NCBI RefSeq assembly: GCF_000336695.1
Contig: NZ_AOMC01000091.1
Location: 38,830-102,829, forward strand
Direction: 5' to 3'
DNA length: 64,000 bases
Source of the DNA: Halococcus morrhuae DSM 1307
Lineage (GTDB): Archaea; Halobacteriota; Halobacteria; Halobacteriales; Halococcaceae
The notes under the pieces were generated by a model, which made no database searches, had not been told where the DNA came from, and saw nothing but the letters and a program-made list of their open reading frames with translations. This document shows, in pieces, positions 7,875-15,523 of this stretch. The translations under genes were made by a program, and so were the position numbers. Position 1 is the stretch's first letter. Each line of letters begins with the position of its first letter.

Positions 7875-10232
7875 ATGGAGTACGGTCTCGTCGTCCTCTG
7901 GCTGGCGGTCTATCTCGCCGTCGGGCTTCTGGGAACACCGCTCGCCGCCCGGCTCTTTCGGGGCTTTCCCGATCGTGGGGTCGCCCTCTCGCTACCGCTA
8001 TCGCTCGCGGTCGTCGGTATCGTCGCCTACTGGCTCGGCCACCTCTCGCTCACCGCCGGCCTCGTCATCGGACTGATCGTTCTCGCTGCTCTCTCCGTAC
8101 TCTCGCTTCGCACACTCGATAGGGAGACGTTCGATCTCCGGGCGATGGCCGGCCCGGTGCTCGTCTTCGTGCTCGCCGTCGCGTTCATGCTCGCGGTGCG
8201 GGCGCTCGATCCGGCCGTCCATCCGGGCGGCGGCGAGAAATTCCTGGATTTCGGGCTGCTCAAATCGCTCCTGCAAACGTCACAGCTCCCGCCGGGGGAC
8301 GTCTGGTTTGCCGGCGAACCGGTCAAATACTACTACGGTGGCCATCTCCTCACGGCGCTGCTCGCGAAGCTCACGGTCACCGAGGCGCGCTACGCCTACA
8401 ACCTCGCACTCGCGGGCTTTTTCGGCATGCTCGTCACCGCGGCCTACGGTCTCGCCGGCGCGATCGCCGACGCGCGTGGGCGCTCGGCGCGGACGGCCGG
8501 CATTGCGGCCGCCTTCTTCGTCGGCTTCGCGAGTAACCTCGAACCGGCCGGTCGCGCCGTGCTCTGGCTGCTGTCGGACGATCTCGCACAAACGATCGCC
8601 GACGCACTCGGTGTGACGATCGAGGGACTCGCGGCCTCACCCGCCGAGTTCAGTTATTGGGGGGCGAGTCGGGTGATCCCGGGGACCGTCAACGAATTCC
8701 CGCTGTTCGCGTGGCTCAACGGCGATCTCCACGCGCACATGCTGAGCACCCCGTTCCTCCTGCTGGCCGTTGCCTGCTGGTTCGCCTACTACCGAACGCC
8801 GGCCGACGAACTTGGGCGTCGTCGGTTGCTCGTTTTCGGCGTGCTTCCACCGCTTGCCGGCCTGCTCACGGTGATCAACACCTGGAGCTTCCCGACCGTC
8901 GCCGGCGTCGGCTGGCTCGCGCTCACCTTCGCCGACAGCGATCCCACGACGCTTGTGCCACGACTCGGCGATCGTCTTTCGCATGGGCGCTCCCTGTTCG
9001 GGCGGGAGCTCCGTCGGACGGCGAGCGCGCTGGCGGTCGCGGTGGGTGTTCTCGTCCTCGGCGGGCTGTGGTCGCTGCCGTTCTGGCTCGGGTCGGCGAG
9101 CGGGCGCGCCGTCGCCTTCCTCCCCGATCGGAGCGCGCTCGGGCCGATCGTGATCGTCTACGGTGCGTTCGTTCTCGTGTTCGTCCCGTATCTCGTCTCC
9201 CGCTCGCGCGCGCTCACAGCACGCACGCGACGGATCGCGCTCGTGGCGACGGCCGGACTGGTCGTGCTCGCGTGGCTCGTCAACGCCGCCGCGATCGCAC
9301 TGTTCGGCCCGCTCCTGCTCGTCGGCTGGCTGGTGCTCGCCGCGCGACGGAACGGTGCGGGTTCCGCTCGGATGGACTCGGACGCAGTCAGAGGGGCTCA
9401 ACCCGCCGAATCTGATGGCGGCGTCGACGGCCGAAGCGGGCTGCCCGATGTGGGCTTCGAGACCGTGCTGGTGGTCGCCGGCGTCGGCCTCGTCCTGCTC
9501 GTGGAGTTTATCTACATTCAGGAGGACGCTGGCCCGGGTCGGTTCAACACCGTCTTCAAGACCTACGCGCAGGTGTGGGTCATCTTCGGGACGGCAGCGG
9601 GCGCGATCACCGCATGGCTCGTCGGCGCGGGGCGGCCGACTGTCAGCCTCTCGGGCAGCGCTCGCACGGCTGGCCGCGTGCTGCTCGCGCTGCTCGTGCT
9701 CTCGACGTCGATCTACGGCGCGCTCGCGCTCACCGATCAGGCGACGAGCGAGGCAAGCCTCGCGACCGTCGACGACCCGACGCTCGACGCGCTGGAGTTC
9801 GTCTCGGCGACCCATCCCGAAGAGGCCGACGCCATCGCCTGGCTCGATGCACGGGCGGGCCAGCCACACATCGTCTCGGCACCCGGCTGTTACTGCAACG
9901 AAAACGATGATTTGACGAGCTACAACTGGGTCAACGCCCCGTCGAGTCTCACGGGGCTTCCGACGGTCGTCGGCTGGGACCACGAGATCGGCTACCGCGG
10001 CGAGGGGCCGTATCTCGACCGCGTGGCGGACGTCGAAACGATCTATCAGGGAACGCCCGCAGCACGCGCGCGATTGCTCGACAAATACGACGTGCGTTAC
10101 ATCTACGTCGGGCCGAACGAGCGAGACGCCTACGGCCCGACGGCGTTCGACGATCTCCAAGGCATCACCGTCGCCAAACAGTGGGAGGAGGTCACGATCT
10201 ATCGAGTGGACCAGCAGCGACTGGCCGGGTAG
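7875..10232 (+). CDS. DUF2298 polytopic membrane protein
   Basis: A 785-residue integral membrane protein of the DUF2298 (Chlor_Arch_YYY) family, with about a dozen helices in the first ~610 residues. The name-giving motif is seen in EPVKYYYGGHLLTALLAKLT (around 150). FNTVFKTYAQVW and the C-terminal soluble segment with PGCYCNENDDLTSYNW and RYIYVGPNERDAYG are also typical. The family is usually viewed as a membrane-bound glycosyltransferase-like (GT-C) protein. I chose ATG 7875 (MEYGLVVLWL), 25 bases after a TATA-like GAGATATG; ATG 7851 is the alternative. It is transcribed divergently from GT2-gtrA, suggesting a shared surface-glycan role. Confidence 0.85.
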   Translation: MEYGLVVLWLAVYLAVGLLGTPLAARLFRGFPDRGVALSLPLSLAVVGIVAYWLGHLSLTAGLVIGLIVLAALSVLSLRTLDRETFDLRAMAGPVLVFVLAVAFMLAVRALDPAVHPGGGEKFLDFGLLKSLLQTSQLPPGDVWFAGEPVKYYYGGHLLTALLAKLTVTEARYAYNLALAGFFGMLVTAAYGLAGAIADARGRSARTAGIAAAFFVGFASNLEPAGRAVLWLLSDDLAQTIADALGVTIEGLAASPAEFSYWGASRVIPGTVNEFPLFAWLNGDLHAHMLSTPFLLLAVACWFAYYRTPADELGRRRLLVFGVLPPLAGLLTVINTWSFPTVAGVGWLALTFADSDPTTLVPRLGDRLSHGRSLFGRELRRTASALAVAVGVLVLGGLWSLPFWLGSASGRAVAFLPDRSALGPIVIVYGAFVLVFVPYLVSRSRALTARTRRIALVATAGLVVLAWLVNAAAIALFGPLLLVGWLVLAARRNGAGSARMDSDAVRGAQPAESDGGVDGRSGLPDVGFETVLVVAGVGLVLLVEFIYIQEDAGPGRFNTVFKTYAQVWVIFGTAAGAITAWLVGAGRPTVSLSGSARTAGRVLLALLVLSTSIYGALALTDQATSEASLATVDDPTLDALEFVSATHPEEADAIAWLDARAGQPHIVSAPGCYCNENDDLTSYNWVNAPSSLTGLPTVVGWDHEIGYRGEGPYLDRVADVETIYQGTPAARARLLDKYDVRYIYVGPNERDAYGPTAFDDLQGITVAKQWEEVTIYRVDQQRLAG

Positions 10233-10273
10233 CGATCCGATTGAGACGGGCGAACGGGTCCCGATTAGACTCG

Positions 10274-10642
10274 CTATTCCGTCTGATCTTGTTTGGCGAG
10301 TTGTTTTCGGATTTCGTCAGCAAGCGGCCGGCCAGTTTCATTGAATAGCGAGTAAGATTCCTGAAATTCCGTCCCAGTCAACTCAAGTGTCCCGGCACCG
10401 GGGTTTTGGTGATATTCTACCCGCGAAAGGCGGTCGAACAGTATATCGGTGAATGTTTCGGACACCCAGAAACTTCTATACTGGATCAACCGGCGATCCG
10501 TGACGATGAAAAACGGGTTTGTCGTTGCGAGGAATTTCTCATCCCGAACCGCCATGACGAACCGTTCGTCTCCGGTTAGCGATTTTTCCAGTTGTGTATG
10601 AGCGCCGTCGGGAAGTTCGTCGGGCGTCTCGTAAGTCGCCAT
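10274..10642 (-). CDS. PH-like domain protein (122 aa)
   Basis: A small protein resembling bacterial PH-like (YokE-type) domains: after a short N-terminus, LTGDERFVMAVRDEKFLATTNPFFIVTDRRLIQY has the characteristic alternation ending in the TDRRLI motif, followed by the IPLSRV-like FDRLSRVEYHQ segment. The domain fold is usually about 100 residues, as here. Function is unknown; such domains often act in membrane or stress settings. Its GC content is distinctly lower than its neighbours, suggesting recent acquisition. Convergent with the DUF2298 gene. Confidence 0.65.
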   Translation of the reverse strand: MATYETPDELPDGAHTQLEKSLTGDERFVMAVRDEKFLATTNPFFIVTDRRLIQYRSFWVSETFTDILFDRLSRVEYHQNPGAGTLELTGTEFQESYSLFNETGRPLADEIRKQLAKQDQTE

Positions 10643-10677
10643 GCGCTGTTTACGGTCTCACCTATGGTAAAACTATC

Positions 10678-10986
10678 TCACCGTTCGCGCTCTTCGAGCG
10701 GGCCGTAACGGTCCTCAACCAGCTCCTCGTAGTGGGCGAGAAACGTCTCCTGTGAGCAGCTGCCGAGCTCGGTCTGGATCTCGACCAGTAGCGCTTCGAG
10801 TTCGTCGCGTGGTTGGTGACAGAGATCGCGATAGCAGGCCTTACAGAGGTGTTCGAACGCCTTGTTCCGTCGCTCCCACCGATCGCCGTGTTTGTCGTAC
10901 TCGCGCGCTTCGGAGCGCCGCACGTCCTCCCCGCAGGCGATACAGGTGATACGCTTCGCCCCCCGGTTCCGCCGGGACCCCCACAT
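10678..10986 (-). CDS. Zinc-finger-like haloarchaeal protein (102 aa)
   Basis: A small protein with two Cys pairs: CIACGED (C15, C18) and LCKACYRDLCHQ (near 45-55), a likely treble-clef/zinc-ribbon metal site. The rest is helical and charged (ETFLAHYEELVEDRYGPLEERER). Proteins with this layout are conserved in haloarchaea but uncharacterised. The ATG at 10986 was preferred because the upstream extension is not conserved-looking. It is divergent from the PUA-domain RNA-binding protein gene, which could hint at a role in RNA metabolism. Confidence 0.7.
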   Translation of the reverse strand: MWGSRRNRGAKRITCIACGEDVRRSEAREYDKHGDRWERRNKAFEHLCKACYRDLCHQPRDELEALLVEIQTELGSCSQETFLAHYEELVEDRYGPLEERER

Positions 10987-11068
10987 GCTCGGAGAATGCA
11001 CGCGGGGGCACTTACCTCTTCGCGTCGGCCAGCGCACGATTTATCCCCAACCGCCGAGAGGATAGCCC

Positions 11069-11548
11069 ATGCAGGTCAAATCCCGCCATCACCTCCGCAG
11101 CGACGCGGTGGACGACATCGAGGAGAACCTCGCCGCGACGCTCGGCGTCACCCTCGACGGCGACAGCTACGAACGAGTCGAGTTCGCCGATGCCGAGCGC
11201 GACCTCGTGCTGGTCGACGGCGATCCCGTCGTCTGCTATTTCGACGACGAACCGTTCCTCACCGTGCGCGGCGCGAACGACTTTCCGCCGGAGAGCCACG
11301 TCGTGACGGTTGATGCGGGCGCGATCTCGTTCGTTTCCGACGGCGCGGACGTGATGCGACCGGGAATTACCGAGGCCGATTCCGACATCGAACCGGGTGA
11401 TCTCGTGGCCATCGCCGAGGAAAACCATGGAAAGGTGCTCGCTATCGGGCGCTCGATGGCCGACGGCGGGGAGATGGTCGGTGAGTCGGGCAAGGTCGTC
11501 GAGTCGCTCCACCACGTCGGCGACGATCTCTACGAGTTTTCGATCTGA
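11069..11548 (+). CDS. PUA-domain RNA-binding protein
   Basis: A 159-residue protein matching the archaeal Tma20/MCT-1-like family: an N-terminal pre-PUA region (MQVKSRHHLRSDAVDDIEEN) and a C-terminal PUA domain (about 75-155) with VVTVDAGAISFVSDGADVMRPGI, then DLVAIAEENHGKVLAIGRS. PUA domains bind structured RNA; eukaryotic relatives act in translation initiation and recycling. A short gene of unknown function follows 46 bases downstream. Confidence 0.85.
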   Translation: MQVKSRHHLRSDAVDDIEENLAATLGVTLDGDSYERVEFADAERDLVLVDGDPVVCYFDDEPFLTVRGANDFPPESHVVTVDAGAISFVSDGADVMRPGITEADSDIEPGDLVAIAEENHGKVLAIGRSMADGGEMVGESGKVVESLHHVGDDLYEFSI

Positions 11549-11594
11549 ATTCCGTGTTTTCGGGCATCACAACCCCCGAATCGGGGCATCGGCC

Positions 11595-12014
11595 GTGAAC
11601 CGGGAGCAGATCGTCCGTAAATCCGTCCTCGACGATCACGAGTCACTGCTCGAAACGATTCTCGACTGTGCCGACGAGGTCGTCGCATCGTGGGACGACG
11701 AGGCGACGACCGAGCGCCGGCACGTCGTCGAACCGTTCGAGAATACTCTTGTCGATCGAGACATCACCGGCCGGCTGCCCGCTCTACTCGCCGGTGCCGT
11801 CGACGCCCTCGGCGAGGAACTCCCGGCAGAGCCGGTCGCAGCGCCGCCGTATCTCACTATCACGAGCGTCGGCCCGGTGCTGCGCGCGACGCTTGCGGAT
11901 GCACGGCTCGTGATGACGATTCGGGTCTTCGCGATCGAGCGCGATCCGACGCGCTACGTCCGCGGAGCGACGACGCCTTCGGAAGCGCTCGCCGTCGCGC
12001 TCAAAAGCCGCTGA
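11595..12014 (+). CDS. Uncharacterised haloarchaeal protein (139 aa)
   Basis: I do not recognise a named family. The product starts MNREQIVRKSVLDDHESLL from a GTG codon at 11595; no ATG fits. It is soluble, mostly helical in the first half (ETILDCADEVVASWDDEATT), and has a beta-rich second half (PPYLTITSVGPVLRATLADARLVMTIRVF). It overlaps the 3' end of the convergent SDR gene by 14 bases and follows the PUA gene, with which it may be co-transcribed. Confidence 0.65.
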   Translation: MNREQIVRKSVLDDHESLLETILDCADEVVASWDDEATTERRHVVEPFENTLVDRDITGRLPALLAGAVDALGEELPAEPVAAPPYLTITSVGPVLRATLADARLVMTIRVFAIERDPTRYVRGATTPSEALAVALKSR

Positions 12015-12735
12015 ACTTGTCGCGCCGGAAGAGATCGAGTTCGCTCACGGTCGAGGTTTCCTGGCGGGCAGCGAAGGCGACGGCGTCGGCGATCTCCGCG
12101 GGTTCGGTGACCTCGCCCTCGTCGAATCGTTCCTCGAACGTCTCGTCGCCGCCGAACTCGGTGCGAACTTCCGAGGGGTTGATCACGCTGACGGCGACGC
12201 CTTTCTCGCCCACGGCGGCCGCCACGCTGAGCGCGAACCCGCGAACCCACCACTTCGTCGCGGCGTAGACGGGGTTCGACGGGCGTGGATACTGGCCCGC
12301 GAAACTTCCGAGACAGATCAGGTTGCCCTCGGTTTCTTCGAGAAGCGGCAACGCCGCCCGCGTGACGAAGAAGGTCCCGTCGACGTTCACGTCGATCATC
12401 GTCCGGTACTCTTCATTCGAGAGTTCTGCGACGTCGCCACCGCGGGTGAGCCCCGCGTTGTTCACGAGCACATCGAGCCGCCCGAATGCCTCGACGGTCT
12501 CCGTGAGGAGTTCTTCGACCGCTCCCTCGTCGGTCACGTCGGTCGGGACGACGATCGCCTCGATGTCGTGATCGTCCTCGATGTCCGCGGCGATCTCTTC
12601 CAATCGTTCCTCGCGGCGCGCGGCGAGCGCGACGTTCGCCCCGTCGCGGGCGAGCGCGCGGACCGTCTCGCTGCCGATGCCCGAGCTCGCGCCGGTGACG
12701 ATCGCGCTCTTGCCGTCGAGTGAATGGGACGCCAT
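12001..12735 (-). CDS. Short-chain dehydrogenase/reductase
   Basis: A 244-residue classical SDR. Coenzyme motif TGASSGIG at 14-21, NNAG at 92-95, and the catalytic Ser144, Tyr157 and Lys161 (YAATK) are all present. A basic residue pair after the second strand (AARREER, 38-44) suggests NADPH preference. It oxidises or reduces an unknown alcohol/carbonyl. The best general match is the YdfG-like SDR group. It stands alone between an MFS gene and the convergent uncharacterised gene. Confidence 0.88.
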   Translation of the reverse strand: MASHSLDGKSAIVTGASSGIGSETVRALARDGANVALAARREERLEEIAADIEDDHDIEAIVVPTDVTDEGAVEELLTETVEAFGRLDVLVNNAGLTRGGDVAELSNEEYRTMIDVNVDGTFFVTRAALPLLEETEGNLICLGSFAGQYPRPSNPVYAATKWWVRGFALSVAAAVGEKGVAVSVINPSEVRTEFGGDETFEERFDEGEVTEPAEIADAVAFAARQETSTVSELDLFRRDKFSGF

Positions 12736-12854
12736 ATCAGGGCATGGATGTGTGAAGAGTTCGGTCTTTCGGCGGTCGTCGTCCGATCGAACGCGACGAC
12801 AACACGGGTCGACTCTGGCCCGACTCCACCGATGTGGCTACTCGGTGTGAGAGA

Positions 12855-14204
12855 TCACCGGCCTGCGGGTTCAAACTCCTTGCCAAAGACGAGGAAATAG
12901 CCTGTACCGACGAGGCCGATGACCGTCGCTATGCCGAAGGCGAGCGGCGGACTTCCGATGGTGCCGATACCCGGTAGCGACACCCCACCGTAGAGCGCGC
13001 CGCCGAGCGCGGCGCTCGGGATGACGACGACGTTGCGCACGAGGTAGTACGTCCCCGTGACGCGCCCGCCAGTTCCCTGCTCGGCGGGACCGACGATGAG
13101 CGCCTTGTGCGCCGGGAGACCGGCGAAGCGCAGTCCGGAGAAGGCGAACAGGAGCGCGAGCACGCCGGCGTCCGCGGGTGCGGTGATCAAGAGAACGGGA
13201 AAGACCGCGTAGACTGCGAAACCGAGCGCGACGACGGGTTTGAGGCCGATTCGCTCGGCGAGTTTCGCTACTGGGACCATCGTCAGGAGTGCGACGGCCA
13301 TCTCGATGCCCAGGAGAACGCCGAAATACGCCTGCGGCGAGAGGTCGATCTCGCCGAGAATCGGGAGCTCCATCGACAGTCCGACGCCGAGAAAGCGGGT
13401 GACGACGATGACGAAGAAGACGTAGACCATCCCGTTGGCGAACCGGACGAGCGTGTCGCCGACCAGCAGCGGGCGCAACTCGTCGGGTAGGGTTCGGAGA
13501 TCCTCGACGATCTGAGAAACACCCGCGAACGACTTGCCGTAGTCGTCGCCGGACGCGTCGTAGAGGACGTGCTGGGCGAGCGTCCCGAGAAGGGCGAAGA
13601 CGACCGCGAGCGCGAGGATGACCCCAAACGCGGTGACGATCGCCGAGTCGGTCATCGAGCCGACGTCCGCCGGTCCGAACAGGACGAAGATCCCGGCGGC
13701 GAGCAGCGGGCCGACGAGGAACGCGGTCCGGCGGACGGTCTCGGTGCTGGCGAACCCCTCGGCGAGGCGCTCTGGCGCGACGCTCTGTTTGACGATGGCG
13801 AACGTCGCGCCGAGCCCGAACGATTTCCAGGCCTGCGCGAACACGACGCCGACGAAGAGCAGCGGGACGGCGAGCGCGCCCGCGGCAGGGGCGATCAGCC
13901 AGATGCCGAAGCCGATCGCCGAGAGCAGCCCGAACAGGGTGAGCGCGTAGCGCGAGCCGATCCGATCGGAGATGACGCCGCCGGGATAGGGGTAGACCGC
14001 GCTGATGACGTTCGAGACGGTGCCGTAGAGACCGACGACGAACGCGCTCGCGCCCAGCGCGACCATATACTCGGAGAGATACCGACTCGTCATCTGGAAG
14101 CCGAGGCTGAACGCGAACATCGCGATCGAGAGCACGAGCACGTCCCGGGAGAGCGCGAAGAACTCGCGGAACTGCGCGCGGACGCTCGTCGGTTCGCCGG
14201 CCAT
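12855..14204 (-). CDS. MFS transporter
   Basis: A 449-residue major facilitator with twelve predicted helices. The loop 2-3 motif appears as GGVISDRIGSRYAL (around 75-88), and the matching loop 8-9 motif as VAKLAERIGLKPV. The N-terminus (MAGEPTSVRAQFREFFALSR) is cytosolic. Substrate cannot be inferred; the sequence looks like drug/metabolite exporters of the 12-TM type. No enzyme genes are coupled with it. Confidence 0.85.
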   Translation of the reverse strand: MAGEPTSVRAQFREFFALSRDVLVLSIAMFAFSLGFQMTSRYLSEYMVALGASAFVVGLYGTVSNVISAVYPYPGGVISDRIGSRYALTLFGLLSAIGFGIWLIAPAAGALAVPLLFVGVVFAQAWKSFGLGATFAIVKQSVAPERLAEGFASTETVRRTAFLVGPLLAAGIFVLFGPADVGSMTDSAIVTAFGVILALAVVFALLGTLAQHVLYDASGDDYGKSFAGVSQIVEDLRTLPDELRPLLVGDTLVRFANGMVYVFFVIVVTRFLGVGLSMELPILGEIDLSPQAYFGVLLGIEMAVALLTMVPVAKLAERIGLKPVVALGFAVYAVFPVLLITAPADAGVLALLFAFSGLRFAGLPAHKALIVGPAEQGTGGRVTGTYYLVRNVVVIPSAALGGALYGGVSLPGIGTIGSPPLAFGIATVIGLVGTGYFLVFGKEFEPAGR

Positions 14205-14278
14205 GATCCGGATTCAGCTGTCGGTGGAATAACCGTTCCGTCCTCCACCCGGACACCGAATGGGTGGTCACGGAAGCC

Positions 14279-14476
14279 TCAGAGCCAGCGACGGGCGGCC
14301 TCACGGGCGAGTGCCCACGGGACGAACACGGCGAGCAGCACGAACGTGACCGTCTCCGGTGTCGGTGGCCCGGCGGTGAGAGCCGCGTAGAACGCCACCG
14401 CGCCGGTCGCGAGCACGCCGACGACCGTACCGACGTACTCCGGATCGCGCCACGAGCTCGGGAATTCGTCGGCCAT
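14279..14476 (-). CDS. Small two-helix membrane protein (65 aa)
   Basis: A short protein with a polar start (MADEFPSSWRDPEYVGT) and two hydrophobic stretches (VVGVLATGAVAFYAALTAG and VTFVLLAVFVPWALA) ending in a basic tail (REAARRWL). The ATG at 14476 gives a compact product; a longer frame upstream is out of character. It is unrecognised but composition and the positive-inside tail suggest a real inner-membrane protein. Confidence 0.6.
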   Translation of the reverse strand: MADEFPSSWRDPEYVGTVVGVLATGAVAFYAALTAGPPTPETVTFVLLAVFVPWALAREAARRWL

Positions 14477-14540
14477 GTCGGCGAACGCTCGCGCTCGGGG
14501 AATAACGATTGCGAACGATTGTCGACATATCGAATCGATC

Positions 14541-15476
14541 CTATCGACGGCCGCTGCGCTCGCCATCCATCGCCGCGATGCAGTTGTCGACCTCTTCCGG
14601 CGTCACCAGCGGTATCGGTCCCGGAACGGTGCGCGCGAGTGCCCTGCAAGCAACCCCGGCAGCGAGCGCCTCGTTCACGCTGTCGCCGGCGATCCGGCGG
14701 CCGAGAAAGCCGCCACAAAGTGCGTCGAACGCGCCGCGCTCGTCGACCGTCTCGGTGTCCGGCGGATCGTGCTCGTGGACCGTCCGTTCGTGCCAGACGA
14801 GCGCGCCGCTCCTGGGATCGGCGAGCACCACGGTGTCGAGATCGTGGGCGGCGGCGAGCGCGTGGGCCGCCTCGGGCGGCGTTCCGTCCTCGCCGAGCGC
14901 CGCCGCACCCGCCTCGCTCGCCAGAAGCACGTTCGTCGTCGATAGCATCGACTCGACGCGCGCGACCGACGAATCAAGCGCCCGGGAACGGCTCAGAGCG
15001 AGCGCAGTCCGTCCGTCGAACGCCGCGAACAGCTCTTCGACCGTCCCGGCGAGCGTGTCCGAGAGCGCCAGCGTCGCCGCACTCGTGAACAGGGTTTCAG
15101 CCCCCTGCAAATCCAGCGCGGGGAGATCGTCCGGCGTCAGTGATGCGACCGCCGCGCCCGCCCGGTCGTCGATGCGACCATCGTCGCGCGGAGCCGTCGC
15201 CCGCTCGACGAAGCTCAGTCCTTGCCGGCCTTCGTCCCAGCAGACCGCCGGCTCGACGCCGTGCCGACGGAGTTCGCCCGCGACGCGCCGACCGAGGGAA
15301 TCATCCGGGAGCTTCGAGAGCCACGCGCTTGCGGTGCCGAGACGACTCGCCGCGATCGTGGCGTTCGATGCCGGTCCCGTCACCGAGACGCTCAGTTCGG
15401 TCGCCGTTTCGAGCCGCTCGTCATCCGGGGGTGTGAGTTCCAGAGCAGTCGCACCGACCGCGAGGAGGTCGACCAT
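14541..15476 (-). CDS. PfkB-family carbohydrate kinase, divergent
   Basis: A 311-residue ribokinase/PfkB-fold protein. The N-terminal MVDLLAVGATALELTPP and the GPASNATIAASRLG segment (34-47; usual form GG...N.A..LA.LG) match the family. The C-terminal active-site motif reads DERGAFDALCGGFLGR instead of DTTGAGDAF..G, so the catalytic Asp is kept but the glycine before it is Phe. Substrate unknown; haloarchaeal relatives include sugar and 2-keto-3-deoxygluconate kinases. It has its own TATA box 26 bases upstream, so it can be expressed separately from mutL. Confidence 0.75.
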   Translation of the reverse strand: MVDLLAVGATALELTPPDDERLETATELSVSVTGPASNATIAASRLGTASAWLSKLPDDSLGRRVAGELRRHGVEPAVCWDEGRQGLSFVERATAPRDDGRIDDRAGAAVASLTPDDLPALDLQGAETLFTSAATLALSDTLAGTVEELFAAFDGRTALALSRSRALDSSVARVESMLSTTNVLLASEAGAAALGEDGTPPEAAHALAAAHDLDTVVLADPRSGALVWHERTVHEHDPPDTETVDERGAFDALCGGFLGRRIAGDSVNEALAAGVACRALARTVPGPIPLVTPEEVDNCIAAMDGERSGRR

Positions 15477-15497
15477 AATTTCGGATCTCGACGGTGG

Positions 15498-15506
15498 TAT
15501 ATTATA
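15498..15506 (-). promoter_or_regulatory. TATA box of the PfkB-family gene
   Basis: On the minus strand TATAATATA is centred 26 bases before the ATG at 15476, a near-ideal archaeal TATA box predicting a leaderless mRNA. It sits in the 47-base gap after mutL. Confidence 0.75.
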
Positions 15507-15523
15507 CGTCCGATCGACGATCG

